DNA of 13,041 nucleotides from Acidobacteriota bacterium (GTDB lineage Bacteria; Acidobacteriota; Terriglobia; Terriglobales; Acidobacteriaceae): assembly GCA_003225595.1 (NCBI GenBank), contig QIAR01000352.1, forward strand, positions 1 through 13,041. The letters run 5' to 3'. The notes beneath the pieces are model-generated. The model was not told the DNA's origin, made no database searches, and saw only the letters and a list, made by a program, of their open reading frames with translations. Shown piece by piece: positions 1-7,005 of this stretch (its first letter is position 1; every line of letters starts with the position of its first letter). The position numbers were made by a program, and so were the translations under genes.

Positions 1-903
1 TTTCTCCTCATAAGCCTTCGGATCACGTTTGCGCAGCTCGAGCGCCTGCTCCAGCGACATACCGTTTGGCACGTAGCCGTTCAGCGGATCGTGCGCCGAG
101 GTCTGGTCGGTCAGAATGTCCGGCACCACACCGCGCTCGGCGAGCTCAGGAATAACGTCTGCGCAGTTCGCGACCAGTCCGACAGAAATATTTTCCTTTT
201 TGCGCACGGCGTTCTTGACGATGCGCAGCGCTTCGTCGAGCGTCGTGACCAGAAAATCGCAGTAGCCTGTCTTCAGGCGCTTCTTGATGCGCTCCGCATC
301 GACATCAATGCCGAGGAATACTGCGCCGTTCATGGTCGCAGCTAGTGGCTGGGCTCCACCCATCCCACCCATGCCGCCGGAAACGATCAGCTTACCGTGC
401 AGGTCGCCGCTGAAATGCTTCTCTCCCGCCGCAGCGAACGTTTCGAACGTCCCCTGCACGATTCCCTGGGAGCCGATATAGATCCATGAGCCCGCCGTCA
501 TCTGCCCATACATCATCAGCCCAGCGCGTTCCAGCTCGTTGAACTTCTCCCAGTTGGACCAGTGGCCGACAAGATTCGAATTGGCGATCAGCACTCGTGG
601 CGCGTAGTCATGCGTCTTGAAGACTCCCACCGGCTTGCCCGACTGTACGATGAGGGTCTCATCGTTCTCGAGTCTCTTCAGGGTGTCGACGATGGCGTGA
701 TAACACTCCCAATTGCGTGCGGCCTTACCGGTTCCGCCATAAACCACCAGGTCTCTTGGACGCTCACCCACCTCCTCATCAAGGTTGTTCATGAGCATGC
801 GCATGGCGGCTTCCTGCTGCCAGCTCTTGCAGGAAAGCGTCGTGCCACGAGGGGCCCGAATCGGGGAATAGGCAGTCTGATTGATTTCCGTCTCAATCGG
901 CAT
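1..903 (-). CDS. hutU: Urocanate hydratase, N-terminal part (runs off the left edge)
   Basis: Urocanase is a cytosolic NAD+-dependent enzyme that converts urocanate to imidazolone propionate, the second step of histidine degradation. Reading the minus strand from ATG at 903-901 gives 301 uninterrupted codons. Visible family blocks are an N-terminus leading into LSCKSWQQEAAMRML, VVYGGTGKAARNWE (residues about 53-66, NAD-loop GG at 56-57), YGQMTAGSWIYIGSQG, SGGMGGMGGAQPLA around residues 176-189, and DQTSAHDPLNGY at about 266-277. Full-length urocanases are near 550 residues, so roughly the C-terminal 45%, including the catalytic Cys region, lies outside the window. The start fits the family N-terminus; an AGGA sits about 15 nt upstream, so the ribosome site is weak. 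It lies 125 bp downstream of smpB on the same strand. No other hut gene is visible, so an operon with hutH or hutI cannot be judged. Confidence 0.96.
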   Translation of the reverse strand, partial: MPIETEINQTAYSPIRAPRGTTLSCKSWQQEAAMRMLMNNLDEEVGERPRDLVVYGGTGKAARNWECYHAIVDTLKRLENDETLIVQSGKPVGVFKTHDYAPRVLIANSNLVGHWSNWEKFNELERAGLMMYGQMTAGSWIYIGSQGIVQGTFETFAAAGEKHFSGDLHGKLIVSGGMGGMGGAQPLAATMNGAVFLGIDVDAERIKKRLKTGYCDFLVTTLDEALRIVKNAVRKKENISVGLVANCADVIPELAERGVVPDILTDQTSAHDPLNGYVPNGMSLEQALELRKRDPKAYEEK

Positions 904-978
904 TAGGAAGATAGTATTTCCTTCGCAGTAGGTGTTCAATGCCCGCGGATATTCTGGTCCGGCAGTTCACCACGATCC

Positions 979-1009
979 TAGAGCAGGAAGAGGTTTAGAG
1001 CAGGAAGAG
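979..1009. repeat. Two direct copies of a 14-bp repeat between smpB and hutU
   Basis: The 14-mer TAGAGCAGGAAGAG occurs at 979-992 and again, identically, at 996-1009, giving a period of 17 bp. It lies in the 125-bp gap between the end of smpB and the start of hutU and is followed by an A/G-rich run to 1020. It does not extend into either gene. Function unknown; it may simply be slippage in a purine-rich spacer. Confidence 0.75.
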
Positions 1010-1028
1010 AAAAAAGAGGACCAACGCA

Positions 1029-1559
1029 CTAGGGTCGTTTGCGGGAGCGCGCGATGGCTTCGCGGGCTTCCCGATCAGCGGTGCGGCGGCGTTCAGTTTC
1101 ACGTTTATCCCAGAGTTGTTTGCCTTTCGCAAGTGCGAGTTCGACCTTTACTTTACCGTTCTTGAAATACATTCGGGTGGGGATAAGCGTGAGGCCGCGC
1201 TGCTGGGTCTTGCCTACGAGTTTGCGAATTTCCTCTTTGTGCATCAGTAGTTTGCGAGTGCGGAGCGGGGCGTGATTGAAGATATTGCCGTGTTCATACG
1301 GTCCGATATGGGCGTTGAGCAGCCAGAGTTCGCCATCTTTGAGCAGCCCATAAGCGTCCTTGAGGTTGGCCCGCCCGGCGCGCACCGACTTCACCTCCGT
1401 ACCAGTCAAGGCAATACCGGCCTCAAATTTCTCCAGCAAGAAGTAGTTATGTGAGGCGATCCTATTAACAGCGGCATCTCGCTCGCCGGCGGCGGTAGGG
1501 TCGCGGCGGAGGCTCTTCCCCGGGTTGGGACGAGGCTGGTGCATGGGCTGCCGGGCCAT
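1029..1559 (-). CDS. smpB: SsrA-binding protein SmpB
   Basis: SmpB binds the tRNA-like part of tmRNA and delivers it to stalled ribosomes for trans-translation. The 176-residue product carries the family core: NRIASHNYFLLEKFEAGIAL (about residues 32-51), then LTGTEVKSVRAGRANLKDAY with the conserved Glu of GTE, then the beta-barrel segment around HIGPYEHGN and LTLIPTRMYFKNGKVKVEL. It ends in a basic tail rich in Arg, Lys and Glu, which becomes helical on the ribosome. Most SmpB proteins are about 150-160 residues; the extra length is a basic, Pro-containing N-terminal stretch of about 30 residues. An AGGAG lies only 2 nt before the ATG, a tight but usable spacing. The leader contains a hairpin (separate entry). 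The tmRNA gene itself is not in the window. smpB is divergent from the secretin gene. Confidence 0.97.
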   Translation of the reverse strand: MARQPMHQPRPNPGKSLRRDPTAAGERDAAVNRIASHNYFLLEKFEAGIALTGTEVKSVRAGRANLKDAYGLLKDGELWLLNAHIGPYEHGNIFNHAPLRTRKLLMHKEEIRKLVGKTQQRGLTLIPTRMYFKNGKVKVELALAKGKQLWDKRETERRRTADREAREAIARSRKRP

Positions 1560-1580
1560 AGCTCCTAGAAACGTACCACA

Positions 1581-1612
1581 GGTGCCACTCGACGACCGGG
1601 GTCGTGGGCACC
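1581..1612 (-). promoter_or_regulatory. Two-part hairpin in the smpB leader
   Basis: The outer arms GGTGCC (1581-1586) and GGCACC (1607-1612) are complementary. Inside them ACGAC (1592-1596) pairs with GTCGT (1601-1605) around a CGGG loop, leaving an asymmetric bulge of 5 against 1 nt. The structure ends about 21 nt upstream of the smpB ATG and close to its ribosome site. There is no T-run, so it is not a standard terminator. A leader RNA structure or chance GC-rich pairing are both possible. Confidence 0.35.
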
Positions 1613-1678
1613 ACGGGGACTAAGACCAAAGTGTGCAACTGCCACCAGAACAATAACTTCGGACCCGTTGTTGGCAAA

Positions 1679-1687
1679 TGCTATAAT
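1679..1687 (+). promoter_or_regulatory. Extended -10 promoter for the secretin gene
   Basis: TGCTATAAT is a perfect extended -10 element (TGn plus consensus TATAAT). No good -35 hexamer is seen 16-18 nt upstream, which is typical of extended -10 promoters. Transcription would start near 1694 and give a leader of about 90 nt before the ATG at 1786. It is the best housekeeping-sigma promoter on this strand and would serve the secretin-pseudopilin cluster. Confidence 0.6.
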
Positions 1688-1785
1688 CACGCCACCCAAG
1701 TCCCTTTTACTGCGGAAATTGCGGGAATTCCCCACGCCTTCGGGTTTGGCCACCCAGGGCTGAGATTGTTTACGAGGACTTATTG

Positions 1786-4104
1786 ATGACACGCCTGATC
1801 CGCCCGGCGGCCGTGCTCTTACTCGTCATGGCCGTGAGCCTTCCCCTAGCCGCCGATAAAGCCAAGTCTCTATACGCCAAGGGAAAGGATGCTGAAGCCC
1901 GCCAGAATTATGAGTCCGCCTACGATTTTTACAAGCAGGCGTATGATCTGAAGCCCAAAGACCTGCGCTACCGGACGTCATTCGAGCGGATGCGCTTTCT
2001 GGCTGCGGCTTCGCACGTGCACCGCGGCCAACTGTTGCGCGAGGCCGGCAAACTAGACGAAGCACTAGCTGAGTTTCAAAAGGCAACTGCCATTGACCCT
2101 TCTAGTTTCATTGCCCAGCAGGAGATCCGCCGCACTCAGCAAATGATTCAGGAGGCAACCAATCCTCAGCCCCAGGCGGCGACATCGCCTCCGAACTCGT
2201 TGAAGAGAAGGCTAGAACAGGCCCTGGGTCCGGTCGACTTGGCTCCCATCTCGAATATCCCCATTACCCTCAAGCTCACCGAGGACAGCAAAGTCATTTA
2301 CGAAACCGTTGGCAAACTGGCTGGCATCAATGTGCTGTTTGATCCGGATTACACCTCGCGGCGCATCAAGATTGAACTGAACGGAGTGTCGCTGGAGGAG
2401 GCGCTGGAGATTATCGCGATGGAATCAAAGACATTCTGGCGCCCTGTTACCCCGAACACGATTTTCGTGGCCGCGGACAATCCGGCAAAGCGCAAGGAAT
2501 TGGAACAGAGCGTTATCAAGACCTTTTACCTGGCGAACCTCTCCCAGCCTACCGAATTGCAGGACGTAGTCAATGCAATGCGCACTATTCTGGAGGTGAG
2601 CCGTATCCAACAACTGCCGTCGCAGGGAGCAATTGTGGTGCGCGGCACTCCCGACCAGATCGCGCTGGCGCAGAAACTAATCGAGGATTTGGACAAGGCG
2701 AAGCCGGAAGTAATCGTGGAAGTTGCGGTGATGCAAGTGAGCCGCGACAGGATACGCAATTTGGGGGTTAGTCCTCCTACCAGCGCCACCGTCGCGCTGC
2801 AGAGCAATGTCACCACGACCACAAACACGGGCACAACTGGTACGACTACCACCCCAACCACGACTAGCAGCACTGGAACTCCGAATACTATTAGCCTGAA
2901 CCGGATCGGCAATTTAAACGCGACTGATTTCCAGGTTACGATTCCGCCGGCGACGGCGACGGCTTTGCTTAGCGACACCAACACGAAGCTCATCCAGAAT
3001 CCGCAAATCCGAGCTCTAGATGGGCAGAAGGCGTCTCTAAAAATCGGCGATCGCGTGCCGGTGGCAACCGGTTCATTCCAGCCCGGCATTGGCGGGGTGG
3101 GTATTAACCCTCTGGTTAATACGCAATTCCAATACCTTGACGTGGGCGTGAACATAGACATTACGCCCCGTGTCCATGCAGGAAGAGAAGTCACGCTCAA
3201 AATTGCGCTTGATATTTCGGCTGTGACCTCGCACACGAACATCGGCGGTATTGACCAGCCCGTGATTGGACAACGCAAGATCGAGCATGAGATTCGCTTG
3301 AAAGATGGCGAAATGAACCTGTTGGGTGGGATTCTGGAAGACCAGCAGACGAAAGCGCTCAGCGGAATCCCGGGACTGGCGAATGTTCCCATTCTGAAAT
3401 ACCTGTTCTCACAGACCAACACTGAGCACCGTGAGAACGAGATCGTTTTCGCTCTGGTACCGCACATCGTGCGGGCGCAGGAGCTCACGGGAAGAAATCA
3501 GGATATGCTGGACGTAGGTACGGCCAACGCAATCGAGTTGCGGCGGTTCACCAAGCAGCCGGCCCCCACCTCTCCGGCGTCCCAGAACCAGAATCAGCCT
3601 CAGGGAGCGGCTCCGGCCCAGGCGCCGAAGCCGGCTCCACAGCAGGCTCCGCAGCCGCCGGTGCCACAGCCACGGCCGCAGTCGGCGGGCAGCGCGGGTT
3701 TCGTCTTCGATCCGCCGACGATCACTCAGCCCAAGGGAGCTACGTTCACGGTAAACGTTCTCTTGAGCGGCGGGCAGAACGTGTATTCGGTTCCGGTACA
3801 GATTAATTACGATCCCAATGAGCTGCAGGTGGTGAACGTTTCCAATGGAGGGTTCCTGTCGCAGGACGGCCAAGCCGTGGCTCTGGTGCACCGCGATGAT
3901 CCATCCACAGGAACGCTTCAGATTACGGCGACTCGTCCGCCGGGCTCAGGTGGGGTCTCTGGACAGGGCGCAATTGCAATACTGACCTTCCTGGCCAAAA
4001 CTAGTGGGCAATCCACGCTCACAATTACACGAGGCGGGGCACGCGATCCCGCCATGCAGCCGATTTCGGTAAACGGAGCGCAGGCGGCTATCACGATCCA
4101 ATGA
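1786..4104 (+). CDS. Secretin (GspD/PilQ family) with TPR repeats and C-terminal cohesin-like domain
   Basis: Secretins form the multimeric outer-membrane gate of type II secretion and type IV pilus systems. The 772-residue product has a signal peptide with cleavage near residue 23, TPR-like helical repeats at about 25-125, an STN/N0-type domain at about 159-235, a Secretin_N domain at about 243-308, and the secretin domain at about 307-565. The secretin domain includes GIPGLANVPILKYLF (527-541) and ends at VPHIV. A Gln/Pro/Ala-rich linker follows (about 591-637), then a beta-rich domain (638-772) resembling cohesin modules, with VNVLLSGGQNVYSVPVQINY and DPNELQVVNV. A Thr-rich insert (342-365, 16 Thr of 24) interrupts the start of the secretin domain. 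The ATG at 1786 is preferred over the TTG just before it because GAGGA lies 7 nt upstream of the ATG. The secretin call is firm; the choice between T2SS and pilus use is open, and the adjacent GspG-like genes favour T2SS. The cohesin call is by resemblance only. Confidence 0.93.
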   Translation: MTRLIRPAAVLLLVMAVSLPLAADKAKSLYAKGKDAEARQNYESAYDFYKQAYDLKPKDLRYRTSFERMRFLAAASHVHRGQLLREAGKLDEALAEFQKATAIDPSSFIAQQEIRRTQQMIQEATNPQPQAATSPPNSLKRRLEQALGPVDLAPISNIPITLKLTEDSKVIYETVGKLAGINVLFDPDYTSRRIKIELNGVSLEEALEIIAMESKTFWRPVTPNTIFVAADNPAKRKELEQSVIKTFYLANLSQPTELQDVVNAMRTILEVSRIQQLPSQGAIVVRGTPDQIALAQKLIEDLDKAKPEVIVEVAVMQVSRDRIRNLGVSPPTSATVALQSNVTTTTNTGTTGTTTTPTTTSSTGTPNTISLNRIGNLNATDFQVTIPPATATALLSDTNTKLIQNPQIRALDGQKASLKIGDRVPVATGSFQPGIGGVGINPLVNTQFQYLDVGVNIDITPRVHAGREVTLKIALDISAVTSHTNIGGIDQPVIGQRKIEHEIRLKDGEMNLLGGILEDQQTKALSGIPGLANVPILKYLFSQTNTEHRENEIVFALVPHIVRAQELTGRNQDMLDVGTANAIELRRFTKQPAPTSPASQNQNQPQGAAPAQAPKPAPQQAPQPPVPQPRPQSAGSAGFVFDPPTITQPKGATFTVNVLLSGGQNVYSVPVQINYDPNELQVVNVSNGGFLSQDGQAVALVHRDDPSTGTLQITATRPPGSGGVSGQGAIAILTFLAKTSGQSTLTITRGGARDPAMQPISVNGAQAAITIQ

Positions 4105-4127
4105 TGTCGTTCCGCTAGAATATTTGT

Positions 4128-4616
4128 ATGCAGTCAATACTTACCGGAATGCCGGTTACTCGCCTGAGGAGCGATCGCGCGTGCGGCTTCACTCTGATAG
4201 AGCTCATCGTCGCCACCGCGATCATGGTGATCCTGACCAGCATGGCAATCCCCTTGGCCCGCTTGGGTATTCAACGGGAGAAGGAACGCGAGCTGCGTCA
4301 CGACCTCTGGATGATGCGCGATGCGATAGACCGCTACAAAGATGCCGCCGATCGTGGCGCATTCCAAATCAAAGTTGGCACAGAAGGCTATCCCCCTGAC
4401 CTGGAGACGCTGGTGAACGGCGTCGATGTCGGCGGCAAGAAGGTGCGTTTTCTGCGGAAGATTCCGATTGATCCCATGGCTGGCAAGCCGGAGTGGGGTA
4501 TGCGCTCCATGCAGGATGATCCGACGTCGGAGTCTTGGGGCGGGCAGAACGTGTTTGACGTGTTCACCAAATCGGAAGGCACGGCACTGGACGGAACCAA
4601 ATACAAAGAATGGTGA
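4128..4616 (+). CDS. Type II secretion GspG-like major pseudopilin (first copy)
   Basis: Pseudopilins of the GspG type form the periplasmic pseudopilus that drives substrates through the secretin. The 162-residue product has a class III leader of 20 residues ending in Gly, then FTLIELIVATAIMVILTSMA: Phe at the processed N-terminus, Glu at +5 for assembly, and a single membrane/assembly helix of about 22 residues. A helical stalk (EKERELRHDLWMMRDAIDRY) and a globular region with YPPDLETLV and IPIDP follow; the C-terminus is DGTKYKEW, like the C-terminal acidic/aromatic end of GspG. It starts 23 bp after the secretin stop and its last 7 nt overlap the next pseudopilin. No Shine-Dalgarno is seen before ATG 4128. 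ATG 4149 would give a 13-residue leader and is a possible alternative start. Confidence 0.9.
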   Translation: MQSILTGMPVTRLRSDRACGFTLIELIVATAIMVILTSMAIPLARLGIQREKERELRHDLWMMRDAIDRYKDAADRGAFQIKVGTEGYPPDLETLVNGVDVGGKKVRFLRKIPIDPMAGKPEWGMRSMQDDPTSESWGGQNVFDVFTKSEGTALDGTKYKEW

Positions 4617-5014
4617 ACGCTCGCAAAACCCGGCAGGGCCACGGCTTCACGCTGATCGAGTTGATGATCGTGATCAGCATGATCCTGATCCTGATGTCGA
4701 TTGCGATTCCTTTGTACAACCAATCGATTCTTCGCGCCAAGGAATCGGTTTTGCGCCAGGACCTGTTTACGCTGAGAAGTGTGATTTCGCAGTTCACGCT
4801 CGACAAGCAGCGCGCGCCGCAAGCGCTCGAAGATCTTGTGCAGGCCGGTTATCTCAAGCAGCTCCCCAAGGACCCGTCCACTGGCCAACCCAACTGGCAA
4901 GTGGAGCAGGAAGATGTGTTACTCGCGGTCGATCAGCAGCAGCCGGGCATCAGCGATGTTCACAGCGCGTCGAACCAGATAGGAAGCGACGGAACGGCGT
5001 ATTCGACCTGGTGA
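4610..5014 (+). CDS. Type II secretion GspG-like pseudopilin (second copy)
   Basis: This 134-residue product has a 12-residue leader ending in Gly, then the prepilin signature FTLIELMIVISMILILMSIA with Glu at +5, so it should be processed by prepilin peptidase and join the same pseudopilus. The stalk (RAKESVLRQDLFTLRSVISQ) and the ALEDLV and LPKDPSTG segments parallel the first copy, and the C-terminus SDGTAYSTW matches its DGTKYKEW, so the two look like paralogues from an old duplication. The ATG overlaps the end of the first pseudopilin by 7 nt in another frame, with no strong ribosome site, which suggests translational coupling. A GTG one codon later is an alternative start. Whether one copy is the major subunit and the other a minor one cannot be told from sequence alone. 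Confidence 0.9.
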   Translation: MVNARKTRQGHGFTLIELMIVISMILILMSIAIPLYNQSILRAKESVLRQDLFTLRSVISQFTLDKQRAPQALEDLVQAGYLKQLPKDPSTGQPNWQVEQEDVLLAVDQQQPGISDVHSASNQIGSDGTAYSTW

Positions 5015-5079
5015 GTATCTACCGACAAGGACTTCCCATCTTGCGTTTTTCCCTCGCTGCCGACGATACTGATTAGGTA

Positions 5080-6636
5080 ATGGAAACTAATCTTTCTTCC
5101 TCTGCTCCCGCTGAAGTTGAAACCGAATGTCTGGTGGTGATCGTACTGGACCGAACTGAGAACGACCGATCTGAAAAAGATCGAAGCGAGACAGATCGAA
5201 CTAAGAACGCCAGCGGCGAAAAAGCCAAGCCCGAAGTATCGATTGAAACCAGCGACAACGCTATCCACGAAGCTGCTCGCGACGTGATTGCCACTGGCGA
5301 GGTCACCGGCAAGATCTTCGAGAGCACTCTTCTTCATAACCCCTCCAAGCTGAAAGCCAAACGCCTGTTGCTGGTGGGCGGGGGCAAGGCCAAGAACTTT
5401 GCTGCCTTCGAATTACGCAAGATGGCTGGCACTGCAGTGCGCACGCTCAAACCGAAAGGCATTCGTAGCCTTACCTTTGTGGCGCCCGAGAACGGGATTA
5501 ATGCCGAAGTTGCTGTGAAAGCCATTGTGGAAGGCGCCTTCGTCGGTAATTTCGATCCGGACACTTACAAGAGTGATCGCAAAGATCAGAAGATCGACTC
5601 CGTCACGATCATTGCGCGCGGTGATCAGGCCGGGCTTCAACGTACTCTGGACGAAGCGCGGATCATCGGCGAGTCACAGAACTTTACCCGCGAGCTGGTG
5701 AATGAGCCCAGCAACCGCATGACTCCCACGCTGCTGGCCGAGCACGCGCGAAAAATGGCGCAAGAAGTTGGTCTCAAGTGCGAAGTGTACGGGGCGGACG
5801 AGATCAAAGAACTGAAGATGGGTGCCTTTTGGAGCGTGGCACAAGGATCGGACGAGCCCCCGGCGCTCATCGTGCTGCGCTATGAACCCCCGGGAGCGCC
5901 GGACAAGCCCGTGCTCGGGTTGGTAGGTAAGGGCGTCACCTTCGATACTGGTGGCATTTCGATCAAACCCGCCGATGGCATGGAGAAAATGAAATATGAC
6001 ATGGCAGGTGGCGCGACCATGATTGGTGTCATGCGCGCGATCGCATTGCTCAAGCCCAATCTCAAGGTGACGGCGATTGTGTGCGCCACCGAAAACATGC
6101 CTTCTGGCAAGGCTCAGAAACCGGGCGACGTGCAGATCGCCATGTCGGGCAAATCGATCGAGATCATCAATACCGATGCCGAGGGCCGACTCGTGCTCGC
6201 AGATGGCCTCTACTATGCGCGCCAGCTCGGCTGCACTCACCTCGTGGATGCCGCCACACTCACTGGCGCCTGTGTGGTCGCGCTTGGCTATGTGAATGCC
6301 GGCGTCTTTGCGAACGACGACCCAATGTACGAACGCTTCGGCAAAGCACTCGAGAAAGCGGGCGAGAAGATGTGGCGTCTACCGCTCGATGAAGAGTACA
6401 AAGAGAGCATCCGCTCCAATATAGCCGATATCGTCAACTCCGGCGGCCGCTGGGGCGGAGCAATAACCGCCGCGATGTTCCTCAAGGAGTTCGCTGAGGA
6501 CACGCCGTGGATTCACCTGGACATCGCCGGTACCGCCTGGATGGAGGACAATAAAGCCTGGATTGCCAAGGGCCCGTCCGGGATAGCTGTACGCTCACTA
6601 GTGGAATTCGCAAGAGATTTCGGAGAGCGTTTCTAG
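5080..6636 (+). CDS. pepA: Leucyl aminopeptidase (cytosol aminopeptidase, M17 family)
   Basis: M17 aminopeptidases are hexameric two-metal enzymes that remove N-terminal residues such as Leu from peptides in the cytosol. The product is 518 residues (E. coli PepA about 503). The N-terminal alpha/beta domain ends near residue 180; the catalytic domain carries VGKGVTFDTGG and the signature NTDAEGRL (364-371). By spacing against E. coli PepA the metal ligands are Lys284, Asp289, Asp307, Asp366 and Glu368, and the catalytic pair is Lys296 and Arg370; all are present, so the enzyme should be active. Residues 24-43 are four tandem pentapeptides of the type DR-S/T-E/K-x (separate repeat entry). The gene starts 65 bp after the second pseudopilin with only a weak AGG before the ATG. 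It shares the strand of the secretion cluster but is not known to belong to such systems. Confidence 0.96.
   Translation: METNLSSSAPAEVETECLVVIVLDRTENDRSEKDRSETDRTKNASGEKAKPEVSIETSDNAIHEAARDVIATGEVTGKIFESTLLHNPSKLKAKRLLLVGGGKAKNFAAFELRKMAGTAVRTLKPKGIRSLTFVAPENGINAEVAVKAIVEGAFVGNFDPDTYKSDRKDQKIDSVTIIARGDQAGLQRTLDEARIIGESQNFTRELVNEPSNRMTPTLLAEHARKMAQEVGLKCEVYGADEIKELKMGAFWSVAQGSDEPPALIVLRYEPPGAPDKPVLGLVGKGVTFDTGGISIKPADGMEKMKYDMAGGATMIGVMRAIALLKPNLKVTAIVCATENMPSGKAQKPGDVQIAMSGKSIEIINTDAEGRLVLADGLYYARQLGCTHLVDAATLTGACVVALGYVNAGVFANDDPMYERFGKALEKAGEKMWRLPLDEEYKESIRSNIADIVNSGGRWGGAITAAMFLKEFAEDTPWIHLDIAGTAWMEDNKAWIAKGPSGIAVRSLVEFARDFGERF
5149..5208 (+). repeat. Four tandem 15-bp units inside pepA
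   Basis: Four in-frame 15-bp units at 5149-5163, 5164-5178, 5179-5193 and 5194-5208 encode DRTEN, DRSEK, DRSET and DRTKN. Asp-Arg is invariant at positions 1-2, while third bases and Ser codons differ (TCT against AGC), so the array is not freshly made. It lies just after the first beta-strand (CLVVIVLD) of the PepA N-domain and would make a charged surface loop. Confidence 0.85.
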
Positions 6637-6741
6637 CCGCCAAGCAGCCAGTCCAGCTCTGCCTGCATCTCAAACCTGCTGAGGGACCATTCCGCTCGGG
6701 TCAGCGCGGGCGCGCTCTCATCACAAACTGGGGGTGTTCTC

Positions 6742-6960
6742 ATGAAGGCTTTGTTTGCTGTAGGGCTGGTGGTGTTGATCCTGGGTATAGCTTCCCTATT
6801 TATACCGTTCCCCCATTATGAGAGCCATGGCATCAAAGCGGGTGATGTGAACATCGGCGTCCAGACAAAGCACACCGAGCGAATTTCCCCGATCATCAGC
6901 GGCGTACTGATCCTGGGTGGCACCGGAATGATGATTGCCAGCGGTCGCCGAAGTGCATGA
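6742..6960 (+). CDS. Small two-helix membrane protein of unknown function
   Basis: The 72-residue product has two hydrophobic segments, about residues 4-23 (ALFAVGLVVLILGIASLFIP) and about 50-66 (ISGVLILGGTGMMIASG). Between them is a polar loop of about 26 residues, and a short basic tail (GRRSA) ends the protein. The layout (helix, polar loop with a GDVNIGV-like strand, helix, Arg/Lys end) resembles small inner-membrane proteins that are common and unannotated in Acidobacteriota and related bacteria; I cannot name the family with certainty. A GGGGGTG stretch lies about 7 nt before the ATG and is a fair ribosome site. The gene is 105 bp downstream of pepA and convergent with argS, whose stop is 45 bp away. 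No function can be inferred from context. Confidence 0.75.
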   Translation: MKALFAVGLVVLILGIASLFIPFPHYESHGIKAGDVNIGVQTKHTERISPIISGVLILGGTGMMIASGRRSA

Positions 6961-7005
6961 TGAGTTGCTGTCAGACTGGGGACGGAAAGCCCGCTGCGAA
7001 GGAAT

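Noticed and set aside
562..906. Plus-strand open frame over the start of hutU
   Set aside because: It lies antisense to conserved urocanase blocks and shows no family motif or ribosome site.
1723..1732. Perfect 10-bp palindrome GGGAATTCCC in the secretin leader as an operator
   Set aside because: It is a single short palindrome with no second copy or known operator match; chance is sufficient.
1783..1785. TTG directly before the secretin ATG as the start
   Set aside because: The ATG at 1786 has better spacing (7 nt) from GAGGA and is the stronger initiator.
2526..3488. A 320-codon open frame on the minus strand across the secretin gene
   Set aside because: It is wholly antisense to a clearly conserved secretin, has Ser/Val/Arg-rich sequence with no recognisable motif, and reflects codon bias of the real gene.
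6703..6716. AGCGC-GGGC-GCGCT hairpin after pepA as a terminator
   Set aside because: The stem is only 5 bp and no T-run follows, so a Rho-independent terminator is not supported.
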